64,000 bases of DNA from positions 1 to 64,000 of the forward strand of contig NTMA01000024.1 in assembly GCA_002917075.1 (NCBI GenBank), given 5' to 3'. Source of the DNA: Hawksworthiomyces lignivorus. Taxonomy: Eukaryota > Ascomycota > Sordariomycetes > Ophiostomatales > Ophiostomataceae. A program made the translations under genes and the position numbers. Positions 1 through 11,444 of the stretch are shown in pieces (positions within the stretch are counted from its first letter, which is position 1; each line of letters starts with the position of its first letter). The notes under the pieces were generated by a model. The model saw nothing but the letters and a program-made list of their open reading frames with translations. It made no database searches and had not been told where the DNA came from.

Positions 1-648
1 AAAAAAAAAAAAAAAAAAAAGAGTGAGAGAACGGGGGCGGGAAAGGGGTGGGAGAGGCAATGTAGCAGAGAAGATCGTGAAAGTAAGCGGGCGATTCTCC
101 GCGTTGGCGCTCGCGTGCTCTAGCAAATCGGGTTTATTATGAGAGAGAGACGTGAGAGGTAAGAAAATTAAGAGAATAACACAGACTCTGTTGACCGTGC
201 ATCCATCTCCTTTTTTGGTGCTAATCGCAGGGTAAATTACCCAGTTCATAACGTACATAGTCGAAATAGTCGCAGTCATCGTCGTATTTTGGCGGAACGC
301 ATTTTGGGAATGCCAGCCAAGCCCTGGGCGGGTCAGCCTTGTTGGAGGGGGACCCAATGAAAAAGAGCGGGACGGCGTGCAGCGCATAATATCAAAAATT
401 AAAAGTCCCAGCATAATACCTAACTAGGCACCTAGGCTTAGAAGAGGTCAAGGAGGGAGAGACAAGGGAGTGTAAAAATAAAAAATAAAAATAAAAAAGA
501 AAGGCAGAGGCATAGAGGGCCGATAACGAGGGGTCCCCAAATAATATTACTGCGCATACGGAGCGCGGAAAACGATTCTCGTCACAAGAACAGCTTCTCT
601 TGTTGATCCACTCACCCCTCTATTGATTCGGGTCTATCTCACCCTCTT

Positions 649-685
<37 letters not shown>

Positions 686-719
686 CTTGACCATTGTCCA
701 CCTGCCGGCTCCGGCAAGC
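1..719. other. Upstream region of the TGT gene, no gene seen
   Basis: The window opens with a run of 20 A. The stretch is A-rich in places (A/T-only tract around 474-500) and ends in a pyrimidine tract just before the first gene. I see no coding sequence that is more than a shadow of the gene downstream. It probably holds the promoter and 5' leader of the queuine tRNA-ribosyltransferase, but no clear TATA box is visible. Confidence 0.5.
652..681. repeat. (TC)n microsatellite in the 5' leader
   Basis: About 15 uninterrupted TC dinucleotides lie roughly 40 bp upstream of the ATG at 720. CT-rich tracts are common in fungal promoters and leaders next to transcription starts, so this may mark the core promoter. 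It also makes non-ATG reading frames through this stretch meaningless (a Leu-Ser repeat in one frame). Confidence 0.9.
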
Positions 720-2222
720 ATGCTGGCAGCCCGCAGGATGGCCTCCCCTGCAACTGTTTCCGCCGTCTCTGCAGCTGCCACTGCTGCTGCTGCCACTGCT
801 GGTGCTGCTGCTGCTACCGCAGGCGCAAAGACATCGACGACGACGACATCGTCTGTATCCCAGTCTGCGTTCACCTCTACTTCCGCCTCCGCCCCTGCCC
901 CGGCGCCGTCCTCCCCGATCACTTCCTTTCCCGCCTCCGCCACCCATGGCGCCCTCACCTTCACCCTCCTCGGCCAGTGCTCCACCACGCGCGCGCGCGC
1001 CTCGATCCTCACCCTGCCCCACGGCCCCGTGCCGCTCCCCATCTTCATGCCCGTGGCCACGCAGGCCTCGCTCAAGGGCCTGACCCCGCAGCAGCTGGCC
1101 GACACGTCGTGCCGCCTGTGCCTCAACAACACGTACCACCTGGGCCTCAAGCCGGGCCAGGCCGTGCTCGACGCCGTCGGCGGCGCCCACGCGCTGCAGG
1201 GCTGGCCCCACAACCTGCTGACGGACAGCGGCGGCTTCCAGATGGTGTCGCTGCTGCAGCTGGCCACGGTCACCGAGGAGGGCGTGCGCTTCCTGTCGCC
1301 GCACGACGGCCAGCCCATGCTGCTGACGCCCGAGCACAGCATCTCGCTGCAGAACAGCATCGGCAGCGACATCGCCATGCAGCTCGACGACGTCATCGCC
1401 ACCACGTCGCCCGACCGCGCCCGCATGCTCGAGGCCATGGAGCGCAGCGTGCGCTGGCTGGACCGCTGCCTGGCCGCCCACGCCATCCCCGGCCGCCAGA
1501 ACCTCTTCTGCATCATCCAGGGCGGCCTCGACCTCGACCTGCGCCGCGCCTGCACCGCCCAGATGCTCGCCCGCGACACCCCGGGCATCGCCATCGGCGG
1601 CCTGTCCGGCGGCGAGGCCAAGGCTGACTACTGCCGCGTCGTCGCCGCCGTCACCGCCCTCCTGCCCCCGCTCAAGCCCCGCTACGTCATGGGCATCGGC
1701 TACCCAGAGGACCTCGTCGTCAGCGTCGCCCTCGGCGCCGACATGTTCGACTGCGTCTGGCCCACCCGCACCGCCCGCTTCGGCAACGCCATCACCCGCC
1801 GCGGCGTCCTCAACCTCAAGCACCGGCGCTACGCCGCCGACTTTGGGCCCATCGAGGACGGCTGCGGCTGCCAGTGCTGCCGCTGGGCGAGCGGCGGCAG
1901 CGGCGGCGACAAGAATGCAGACGGAGCTGCCGGCACCACCACCTCCACCGCCGACGCCGACGGCCTCCCCGTCATGCGCGTCACCCGCGCCTACGTCCAC
2001 CACAACGCCGCCAAGGAGACCGTCTCCGCCCACCTGCTCACCATGCACAACGTCTGGTACCAGCTGCACCTGATGCGCGGCGTGCGCGACGCCATCCTGG
2101 CCGACCGCTTCCCCGCCTTCGTCCGCCAGTTCTTCGCCGACCGCCACCCCAACGGGCCCGCCGACTACCCCCAGTGGGCCGTGGACGCCCTCGCTAGCGT
2201 CGGCGTCGATCTGAGGGCGTAG
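720..2222 (+). CDS. Queuine tRNA-ribosyltransferase catalytic subunit (tRNA-guanine transglycosylase)
   Basis: Single-exon gene of 500 aa. The first in-frame ATG is 720; an alternative is 738. The enzyme exchanges guanine-34 of GUN-anticodon tRNAs for queuine and in eukaryotes works as a heterodimer with a non-catalytic paralogue. Family motifs are in order: GNTYHLG-type motif (NNTYHLGLKPGQ), TDSGGFQM with the base-binding Asp at about residue 169, QLDDV, IIQGGLD, GLSGGE, and DMFDCVWPTRTARFG with the nucleophile Asp at about 344. Zinc ligands C-x-C-x2-C lie at 382/384/387 and the His at 443. Odd points are an N-terminal extension of about 80 residues of Ala/Thr/Ser low complexity and a Gly/Ala/Thr-rich insertion of about 25 residues straight after the zinc cysteines. 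The N-terminus could hold a mitochondrial signal (starts MLAARR), but this is only inference. The very GC-rich third positions produce long antisense shadow frames. Confidence 0.95.
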   Translation: MLAARRMASPATVSAVSAAATAAAATAGAAAATAGAKTSTTTTSSVSQSAFTSTSASAPAPAPSSPITSFPASATHGALTFTLLGQCSTTRARASILTLPHGPVPLPIFMPVATQASLKGLTPQQLADTSCRLCLNNTYHLGLKPGQAVLDAVGGAHALQGWPHNLLTDSGGFQMVSLLQLATVTEEGVRFLSPHDGQPMLLTPEHSISLQNSIGSDIAMQLDDVIATTSPDRARMLEAMERSVRWLDRCLAAHAIPGRQNLFCIIQGGLDLDLRRACTAQMLARDTPGIAIGGLSGGEAKADYCRVVAAVTALLPPLKPRYVMGIGYPEDLVVSVALGADMFDCVWPTRTARFGNAITRRGVLNLKHRRYAADFGPIEDGCGCQCCRWASGGSGGDKNADGAAGTTTSTADADGLPVMRVTRAYVHHNAAKETVSAHLLTMHNVWYQLHLMRGVRDAILADRFPAFVRQFFADRHPNGPADYPQWAVDALASVGVDLRA

Positions 2223-2528
2223 ACGTCCGCGGGAAGCTGGGAGGGGGGCATAGAGGAGGAAGAGCAAAATTAGACACGAAATGTTATGCAATGACAAGAG
2301 CATTGGGAATTTACGCGGCGCATGAGACTTGGCATGGTTATGGTTAAAAGAAGAAAAAAGAATTAAAAGTCGAACAGCGACGAATTTGGCCGTACATTAG
2401 ATTAACAAAATATAGCGTTTCACAGACGCCTTTGAACATTACATGTGCGTGCATGACACAAGAGATACCGCTTCTTTGCTATGCCTTTACCCGTTCCCTC
2501 CCCTGCCGGCCTCTAGCCCTTGCTAACT
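2223..2528. other. Convergent intergenic spacer
   Basis: About 300 bp between the 3' ends of the TGT gene (+) and the cysteine-module gene (-). It should contain both 3' UTRs. Nothing else was recognised. Confidence 0.5.
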
Positions 2529-4177
2529 TCACAGCATGACTAGCGGTAGAACCACTGCTAGCCAGGCCGCCAGACCGCCGGCCTTCGGTGGGCTCGCGGC
2601 CGCGCCCGGTAATACCGTGGTCGTCGGCGTCACCGTCGGCACAACAGTGGTGATACGGGCGCTAGGCCTAGTGGCAGTGGACTTCGCAGTCGTGCGCGGT
2701 GTCGACTTAGCCGGTGTGCTGGAAGGTATGGAGAAGCTGCCGACGCTGCTGCCGCTGCCCCTGCTTGGGTCAAGACCGAGACAGAGCGTGGCCAGTTCGG
2801 TGAAGTCTAATAAGAGAAAGATTAGTAAGAAAAAGAATAAGAAAAGAAAAGGAAGAAGAAGGACATACCCCGGTAATCGGATGGATCGGCTGTGCTTGCC
2901 CAAGAACCACACCCAGAAGCATAGTCATCAAAGGCAGTGTCATATGAACCATCTGGGAAGCTGGAGAGAGGTCAGCTAAGACCATGCGTTGACGGAAGGC
3001 TGAAAACAATATGAAAGCAAGAAAGAAGAGAATCCATCAGTCAACAAGACGACAAGGACATACCATAAGCAAGTCGCTACCGCATCGGGGTCGGCAGAGG
3101 CATCGGGGACGACAGCCTCGCACGAACTGAACATGGAAGCGAAAGATGAACAGGCCGCCGGCGGCTCGCCTATTGTCGCCGGCGTGCTCACTATAGAAGA
3201 GGTGGTGGTGCTGGGCCCGTTTGAAACGGCGCAGAGTGTGGCTAGCTGCATGAAGGCTAATAAAAGAAAGATCAGTAAAAAATTAAAAATTAAAAATTAA
3301 AAATTAAAAATAAAAAATAAAAAAATAAAAATAAGAAGAAAAGGAAGAAAAGAGGACTTACCCTCGTATTGGGATGGATCAGCTGCGCTTGCCCAAGAGC
3401 CGCACTCAGAAGCATAGCCATCAAAGGCGGCGCCATCCGAAGAGCTAGGCAAGAGGTTAGCTAAGGCCATACATTGGCGGAAACCAAAAAAAAAAGAGGA
3501 AACGAGAAAAGAAACCGTCAGTCAATAAGACGAAAAGGGCATACCATAAGCAGGTCGCTACCGCTGCGTGGTCGGCAGAGGCATCGGGGACGACGGCCTC
3601 GCATGAGCTGAACATGGAAGCAAAGGATGAACAGGCCGCCGGCGCCACTGCTGTTGTTGTCACCGGGCCGCCGCCGCACGTATAGCCCGCCTCAGATGCC
3701 GCTACACAGATGGAGTCGGCGGCACTGACGGCTGTAGACAGGGGAGACAAAAAACAAACGTCAGAACAGATACAGAGAGAGCAGAAAAAGCCGCGGGTAT
3801 GAAGTAGTGGCAGATATCAATTCAGCCCACCTACCTGCATAGTCCGTCGAGAGCTGCGGAGCCGACTCGGTGATGTAATACTCGCAGCTGCTGTAGATAG
3901 GTTCCACGTCGCTGCCTTGATAACAACAGAGGCACTCGGCTAGGTCAAGTTCGGTGGAATCGGAGTTTTCAATGACGGGCTCGCAAGTCTGGAACATACT
4001 CCCGACTTCTGAGCATGCCTCCTGGTACGGGTCGTTGGCACGGGCGAACATACCCGCTAGCCCACGTCCAGGGAACCGGATGCCAGCGAGCGACACACCC
4101 GGAAGTGCGCCGTTGGCCGCGGCAGACACGATCCCGGCGCCGGTCGAGGTGACCAGGAGAAGGGAGGAGCGCACCAT
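2529..4177 (-). CDS. Secreted, probably GPI-anchored protein with three cysteine-rich modules
   Basis: Six exons: 4177-3835, 3731-3545, 3444-3362, 3241-3064, 2960-2869 and 2806-2529, giving 386 aa; all phases agree. The N-terminus (MVRSSLLLVTSTGAGIVSA) is a signal peptide. The C-terminus is a Thr/Ser/Pro-rich stalk followed by a hydrophobic tail ending LAVVLPLVML with no charged residues after it, typical of a GPI-anchor signal. In between are three modules sharing C-x9-C-x16-C-L-C and a later Cys, often in CGSW. Modules 2 and 3 share blocks such as ACSSFASMFSSCEAVVPDAS, and each is split by a phase-2 intron inside the second Cys of CLC. Module 1 is divergent and unsplit. I do not recognise a named family. 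A cell-wall or surface protein, adhesin or effector are all possible, but function is unknown. Confidence 0.8.
2869..3731 (-). repeat. Tandem duplication of an exon-intron-exon module (about 482 bp)
   Basis: Exon pair 3731-3545/3444-3362 and exon pair 3241-3064/2960-2869 are copies of each other. Equivalent splice sites lie 481-484 bp apart, intron phases are identical, and the introns themselves are similar (both start GTATGYCCTT and carry a TTGACTGA stretch). The intron between the copies (3361-3242) has an A-rich (AAAAT)n tract near 3280-3330. This is a module duplication inside one gene, retaining introns. Confidence 0.85.
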
Positions 4178-7100
4178 TGCGATACGTCGTGCGTAAGCGC
4201 GGAGATCAGCAAGAAGAGGCTCAAGAAAGGCTCCTGCGAGTCAATGAGAGCCGCGGTAAGGTAGATAGAAGTGCTGTAATATATTAAAAGCTGTAGAATA
4301 CAGCGGGGACTGAAGCGTGTTGACACTGCAGGCCAACAGAGGCACGTCGATAGACATTGCTTGACATCCTGTCCTCTTATATGCTTATATGAGTACAGCA
4401 CAAAGAGCTTCTTACAACCTCCGAGACGACCTTCCAAAGACCTCTCTCACAAAGAAACCAACCTCGCAGCAACAGCCGTTACTGCTAGAAAGGTGACGCC
4501 AAGACGACTAGCCGGCAATTAAACACAAAAGCAGATCGAGAAGCTCTCAGCTCCTGCGAGGAGCTAGCCGCGTTGGCGATGGCGGCTCTAGAAGTGGATG
4601 GTCTACGATGTAGGTTGGACTGTGGGCCGCTGCGGCTGGCAATGGCATACGAGTCAGCAGATCTTTTTCTTTTCTTTTTCTTACTTCTCTTGTCGCTACC
4701 GAAAGAGCCTCAATCACATCCCTGTCACGCAGCTAGCTGACAAGAACCCCATTGGAAGACTTGGTGACAAGTTTGTGGGAGACGACACCGCCTCTCTCGC
4801 TGCCTCCAAACCGTGAAGTACTTCGTCCCAACTACATAATTCGGGGCAGCATCACCGTCCTGTCTGAATCCCGGGCTCAGGCTGAAAGTCAAAATCAGAA
4901 AGAAAAAATGTCAGAAGAAGCAAGCAGTGATAAGGTACAGGTGGGTATTTTGGAAAAGGATGCAAAGAACAAAGATCTTTGCAAAAGAGGACTGCGGCTG
5001 TGAAGAGGCGGCATCGAGTGCGCCCAGCCTTATTAAGACCAGTATTCCATTTTTGGGCGTATTTTGCTGCTGTTAAGGTACCCAACAATTGTGTACTCCG
5101 CAGATGAGTCCCTTATTGAAGCAAGCAAACAACGAAGGGATGCGAGCTGAACACATCTGAGGAGTATTGGCTTAAAGTGGCACTGATAAGTTTTCTTTTT
5201 GTCTTGGCAGTCTAGATATCTTAACCTTGCCGGAGGAGGCAGGGTGTGCGCGAAAGAAGAAAGAAAACGACCAGAGCAAAGAACAAAACCCTCTGCAAAG
5301 GAGTCTCCTCGGAATGAACTTTTTGTCACAGCTTGCTTGTCTCCTATTTGATCTCGCGTGTTTATTTTCCTCCCTTCATTGCTTTTCTTTCCGCTCTTCT
5401 TTGTTCAAATATGCCTTGTCGTTTACAGTTGTCAACTAAGCTTTACCTGCCCACTTAGCGTGGCTCCAATACGCTTAGAGCCTTAAACGATTCTGAATAG
5501 CAGAGGTTGGAGTATCCGCTAGCTCTTTTCTGTGCTTGAGAATAACCTCTGTATGTTGTTTAATTGATGCCCTAAGTCTCTTATTTGATTAGGATCAAAA
5601 GATAAAGACGAGATCGAAAAAGGTGGAGAAAATGGAGACAACGAGAGATCTTGCTTGGCGCTAACCCTCCTAGACACCCGCAGGCTAAGGCACATATGCT
5701 TGCGATGATTTGAATTGCCGTTCTTTTCTCGTTCCTATGCTTCCTCTCATGCCACCTCGCTCATTTCTTCCTTCTTACCCTTGTTCTCTACCTTACTGCA
5801 CTACATCGTCAAGGGATCCTTTCTTCTTTCTTTCCAATAATCTTGTTTCCAATCCTCTAAATATTGGCTCGATGTATGAGTTCGTTTGCCTCAATTAGAG
5901 AGCTTCGCTCCTTGCGTCTCTTTGTCAGTCGCCTAACATGGCGCCTAGACCTCTCTCTTTCCACAGCATCTTCCCTAGACAACTTCAAGTAGTGCAAGTA
6001 GCGTTAAGCTTAACCCACCTTGGTAAATCTAAGATGACAAGCCGTGGCATGTGAGGCAAACAATCGATTTGTATCCATCGTCTTTGTCGTTTTCCTTCAT
6101 ATTCTTTTCTTTTTGACAAGGAACGGTCTTATGAGACTTCTGGCTATTTCATCCTCTGTACCACCCAGACACATCGAATTTAAGCTTATTAGCCCTTTTC
6201 TTTTCTTTTTTTGTTGTCCTTCGTCCTCTTCGTATTATACTTACTGTTCTTTTCTGGAGTATGGGGCAAGTTCTAAGGTGAGCATTTAGGAATGGTGGGA
6301 GGAATCACGCTGCCTGCTTTTTTGCCTACCTATTCGTTCCCATGACCGATTGCTTCTTGTTATTTTCGGCTCAGTGTGCTATTTCCTAGATCAACTACTG
6401 CCATCTAGTACCCGCTCACACGATGCTTATGCAAACTGAAGATGTGTGGTTTCGAGGTGTTTCGTGTTCTTCCAGTGTTAGAACGTTTGAAGAAATTAAG
6501 AACGATTGATGCTTCGTATTTATGAACCTCAGCACTTTCTCGTTGTTGAAGATTTCCGATTGTCTTCTTATTTAACTCGAATTTCATGTTAATGATTCGC
6601 TTTCATATATGAGAGGCTAAGACAAACTAGACGTTGTATAAAGAAAGGCCAAGAAAACACCCCCGAGGGCCAGTTGGATGCTAGACGAGTTTGGCATAAG
6701 CCCGTTCAACCACCTGCCACTCATCGACTAGAATTGGTGGGAAGCTGTCTCAAGATCAAATTAAGACTCGTTAGCAAGGGATCTTTCTGCTCACGGACGC
6801 CTTGGTTGCAAAGAAATCAACTTCACATCGTATGACTGAGATCATGTTAAATGAAAGGCATTGACGCTATCGTGGAATGTGGCTTTCTTAGTGGCAAATC
6901 ACACTGCTATTCATAGTTTGGAAATTACTCCGTATCAAAGTTGTAACTGGTAAAAAGGGGGAGAGAGCTCTAGTCATCCAAGACATACTACATACGTACC
7001 ATCGCACAGATCAACCGATCAATCCAAACCAGAGAATGGATGTTCATCTGTGCCAGAGATTTCTGAAGCTAATATAACTTTTCGCCAAAGGCTCTTCTTA

Positions 7101-8483
7101 TTCTCGATTGGCCCGGAAGTGACGTTAGGATTGGCGCCACTAGACACCACCAGCCACTTCGATAGACAAAAGAGACAGTACAATATGCAGTATGCTGGCA
7201 ATAGTAAACATGCTCACAGCTCTCGTGGAGATTATGTGCATGTCTCAGCATGTCGCTAGGAGGCCGGGTACAACTTTCGTGGCTGAGTCGGGAATCCGCT
7301 CCACTTGAAATGCATAATGCGAAGAGAACTCGGACGGCATGGAGAGAAAAAATTGCTTCTTTGTAGGAGTGGCTGCAACAAAGGGATGTTTCTCTTCCAC
7401 AAATAGCTGCATAGCATGATCCGAAGGACTTATGAGTGTGACGTCCAACCGGAATTGGACCAAAAATATTGCATTTAGTTAAAGAAGGGCCATACGACCT
7501 TTGCTTAATGTAGTCGAATCTCATGAAAAGGAAGATATATGAAGATGACTGAGGAGACGATGCGTAGAGAGCGGATGTTGCGCCGTCAAGTGAGCGGTGT
7601 TAGAATGGAGATGCCGAGGAAGTGCCCAAGAGTAAGACTTCTCACTGGTGGGGCAGCAGACCAATCGGCTGTGATGCGACATGCTTCGGTTCCCTGGCCG
7701 AGCACGAGCAGCTGTAGCAACTGTGCCTGCAGCACACCCACCACTTGCTTTTAGCAGCCCCGTATGAGCAATGGCAACTTGCAATCTCTGGCTCGCTATT
7801 GGGCCAGTTTCTGGTCCACATGGATCGAGACTCTCTCCTCGAACCTTCTCGCGTGGCTACCACGCGAGGCCACACGTAAAATTTCCGGGGTCGACTCTGC
7901 GCAGCCTCACCTTCTCACCTCTCACACGATGTGCGGCTTGGCATTCCTACACTACTTTCTTTGCTGTTTGCCATCCAAGCCTATAACTAATACTGATTGG
8001 AGCGTACGGGGAGCAAATCTAGATGCGGGTTAATGATTCATCGCCTGGCCCCGGAAAAGCAACACCCCGTGGGGAAGCAAACCCCGCGGGAGTAAGCGGA
8101 ATCCAGTATCGTGGTTGATGGGCTCACTGACTCGTACCCCAGTCATCTGGAATCATGTTGAATCATCATGCTAGCTGCATCGAGTGGCCTTGCCTACTTG
8201 TATGCTCATTTCCTAGTCCTTTGCATCGATTGTCATAAGTATATGCAGCCTCTGTTGTTTGATTTTACGTTGCAGCCCGCAATTATATGGCACAACACAT
8301 AGTCTACATCTGCTGTTTAGACCAAATCAAGGAAGGAACATGCTGCCACTTTTGCTCATCTATGATTCTTTGGATCATAGTTTCTATGCCACGTTTGCCC
8401 ACATCTTCAAAACCGTAACATACTAACTACGACCAAGGGTGCTTGACCAGAGTTACATGGGACCATGTGGGGAAATACCCGTA

Positions 8484-8519
8484 AACATGGCATCGAGAAC
8501 ATGGCATCGAGAACATGGC
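8484..8519. repeat. 14-bp direct repeat, 2.6 copies
   Basis: The unit AACATGGCATCGAG occurs twice in full and then as AACATGGC. It lies about 470 bp upstream of the MFS transporter start. It could be replication slippage or a tandem binding site; no function is known. Confidence 0.85.
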
Positions 8520-8762
8520 CAAGTCTCGCCCATTTTGGAATGGGCAAAGCAATTTAGCAATGTGCTGGGCTTGAAATAGAAGTCGTAGGGCTGAATCATC
8601 GCTGCTGAGGGCGAGTCAGATAATATGCAAATTCTCCAACTGTTTAGCTAGCCCAACTTCCCCAAACGGGTTGTGGTCTAATTAAATCATCTTACATGTA
8701 GGGTTAACATATCCTGCTGAAGGGGAATATTTGCAGAAAGCTCCTGCAGCCTTGAAGTTGAG

Positions 8763-8770
8763 TATATAAA
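8763..8770 (+). promoter_or_regulatory. TATA box upstream of the MFS transporter
   Basis: TATATAAA, about 220 bp before the ATG at 8989, in the correct orientation. A GATA-type element (TCAGATAA at 8616-8623) lies about 150 bp further upstream. GATA factors control nitrogen and iron genes in fungi, but a single site proves nothing. Confidence 0.55.
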
Positions 8771-8988
8771 AGGGTAACTGTTTTGTAGATCTCGTCGCAT
8801 TTTTCGTTAGGGGTGTAGCAATCTAATAAATACGTCCAAGAGCAAGCAACCGGATGTACTGCTTTAGTGTGCTCTATTATCGCGACTCGGAGAACCAGAC
8901 CGCAACATTTGCTGCCAACCGTTTAGATTAAAACGCAGAACTCCGGACAACGAGTATATCATCTGACCCAAATATTGAAATCTCAGTC

Positions 8989-11444
8989 ATGGCGGACATA
9001 TTGGAAGGAGAGAAGGCCATCGCCGAGCATGCTCACGCCCCAGGGGCAGACACCGCGGACGAAGATATCGAGTCTCCCACCGCCGCCGGCGTTGAAGTTG
9101 ACGACATCCCCGCCAACTATTGGTGGTCCTATCGGTTTCTTGGTTCCATCTTGAGCATCATCTTGTTGGCAAATGCTCTTTACATCAATTTTTCCTTGCC
9201 AGTAAATACCATTCTTGGGTCCTTCCTATATCTCGTCCAACCAGTTATCATGACTTGATCTTTATAGTCTATATTTACTAAAAGCATATATCAGGCAAAT
9301 GCTCTCTCCGTAATCAATGCCGATTTAGGTACGTTTCTCTCCGTAAACAAGATAAGCCTCAAATTACGAATTTCCAAAAAACAAATTAACTGACTTGAAA
9401 CTTCCAGGCTACTCGCCGAGTTATATCTGGATTAGCGACGCTGGACTCGTGGTGACATGCGTGGGTCTGCTCATTGTTGGACGCATTGGCGACATTGTCG
9501 GGCGCCGGTATTTTCTCCTCGTCGGACAAGTGTTCGGCATCGTGGGCTCGGTCGTCTGCGCCAAAGCCACATCCATCGACATGCTCATCGCCGGGTCTAC
9601 TATATACGGTGTTGCCTCGACTACGCAACTGACCTTCCCATATATCATCCAAGAGCTGGTGCCGAACAAGCACCGTGGAATCGCACAGGGCGTTGTATTG
9701 GCAGGTGTGCTCCCATTTGCTGGCTTCGGCACGATCATTGCTCGCGACTTGATCGAATACTCTGCCTTGGGATGGCGGTAAGGTCTTGGCCTCAGTATCT
9801 CGGCCTCCATATGAATGGACTAATTTCTGACTCTGCCGTGGTAGATGGTGCTATATGCTTAACGTCGTTTTCAACTGCGTTACGTTTCTACTGCTTCTCT
9901 TTTGCTACTTTCCTCCAAACTTGAGCCAACTGCATTCCAAATTGACTTGGAAGACTGAGCTGCTTAAGCTGGACTATGGCGGTATTTTCTTATTTTCCGC
10001 AGCCAACGTGCTCTTCCTTGTCGGTCTAAGTATGCTTCATGATCGTTTCCCTTTCTTAGAGCTCCCGTCTGCGAACCAATGTGGTCTAACCCATATAACA
10101 AACAGATTGGGGTGGCAGCACCTACCCTTGGAGTGACGCGCTCGTTCTTGGCCCCCTTGTGTCTGGATGTGTAGTGGTGATCATCTTCGCTTTATACGGT
10201 AAGTCTTTTTTTGTCATCAAAAATCTTTGTATTTCGGGCTAGTCAAAGCTAACAGTCGTCTTCAGAGACATATATGCCCCTTCAACAGCCTCTTCTGCCC
10301 ATGAAACTTTTGAAGAATCAGGCCTATGTGTCTCTTGTTATCGTAGCCTCTATTGGTCAGATGGCATTTAGCGCGCTCTCCATTATATGGCCACAGCAGA
10401 TTGAAAATATCTATACGACGGATAACGTCAAGATCGGTTGGATGTCGGTGAGTTTTATTCAGTAGTGGATTTGCCTGTTACCATTGGATTCTCTGTTTCT
10501 GCCTTTTTTTTTTTGAGCTGTTAATTGACAATGTCATCTTCAGATATCGTCCGGTCTCGCTCTAGTAGCCAGCGAAATCGTCTTCGGAACCCTGATGCGG
10601 ATATTGGGTCATACTAGGCTCCAACTGATCGCGGCAGCGCTGCTCATGTTTGCGTTCCTTGGAGCCATGGCGGGGACAAATCAGCACACGGAGGCTATGG
10701 CTGTTGTGGTAAGCTCGAATTTTGATCACATGGCGATTGCAATATCCTGTCAAGTTCTCACCAAGCACTAAACATTCTTTCCCTTTTCTAGTTTACTGCC
10801 CTCGCTGGCTTCTTCTCAGGCTGGCTGGATGTTATCTGCCTCGTGGCGAACGGACTTGTCAACAAGCCTGGCGACATGGGCCTCGCTAACGGTTTTGTTG
10901 GCTCGATCAAACAAGTAGTGGGCACGGTATCTGGTAGGCAATGTCCAATTTTAGCTGACTCGTCTTCTTTGTCATTTATGACCAATTGAGATGCAAAAGA
11001 AATGGCCTCTCGCAATATGCTAATACGGTCCCGACAATAGTCAGCATCTATATTGCTATCCTGCAGAACCGCATCGCTGTCAACCTCCCCAAGGAAGTTA
11101 CCGCAGCAGCGATTGCTGCCGGCTTACCATCTGACTCCATCACGGCGGCCATCGAAGCGGCGTCTAACGGTACGGCGGCAGCCATGACAGCCGTACCTGG
11201 CATGAACGCGACCATCGCACTGGCCATCGGTGACAGTGTCAAGACGGCCTGGTCCGCGAGTTTTGCCACGGTCTACTACTCGTCACTGTCGTTTGCGGGC
11301 GTCGCCGTCATAGCCGCGTTCTTTACCACAGACATCGACAAGTACATGACGAACTATGTGAGCCGGCGGATCGGCGGCACCGTAGGCATGAACGTCGCGC
11401 CGGAGAAGACGGCCAAGAACGAGCACCTGACCGATGCAGACTAA
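8989..11444 (+). CDS. MFS transporter of the TRI12 / siderophore (ARN-like) family
   Basis: Nine exons: 8989-9201, 9295-9328, 9408-9777, 9845-10029, 10106-10198, 10266-10447, 10544-10708, 10792-10933 and 11041-11444. They join in frame to 595 aa, the usual length for this 14-TM proton antiporter family. Features in order: a cytosolic acidic N-terminus; DIPANYWWSYRFLGSI, the family signature leading into TM1; SVINADLG; the MFS motif-A region VGRIGDIVGRRYF; PYIIQELVPNKHRG; GWRWCYMLN at a splice junction; WGGSTYPWSDALVLGPL; and a C-terminal half ending in a soluble tail after the last TM. Members export toxins (trichothecenes) or import ferric siderophores; the sequence does not tell which. No biosynthetic cluster is adjacent. 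The 3' acceptor of exon 9 (after ...ACAATAG) was chosen because it keeps frame and family sequence. Confidence 0.92.

Larger units (their letters stand above)
4178..8988. other. 4.8-kb stretch with no recognised gene
   Basis: No frame here carries a domain or a believable splice-joined coding sequence. Pyrimidine-rich runs dominate 5300-6300. There is a TACTCCGTA 9-mer at 6926-6934, a short direct repeat at 8484-8519 and a TATA box at 8763. It should include the promoter of the cysteine-module gene (right of 4178) and that of the MFS gene (left of 8988). Old, degraded transposon sequence is possible but I could not identify any. Confidence 0.5.

Noticed and set aside
639..2303. Long minus-strand open frame (554 codons) opposite the TGT gene, plus a plus-strand frame 623-1627
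   Set aside because: Shadows of a very GC-rich gene; composition is Ala/Gly/Arg-dominated with no domain, while the + frame has every TGT motif.
8040..8095. Two GC palindromes (CCCCGTGGGG, CCCCGCGGG) close together
   Set aside because: Could form small hairpins but there is no U-tract, gene end or conserved context; no function supported.
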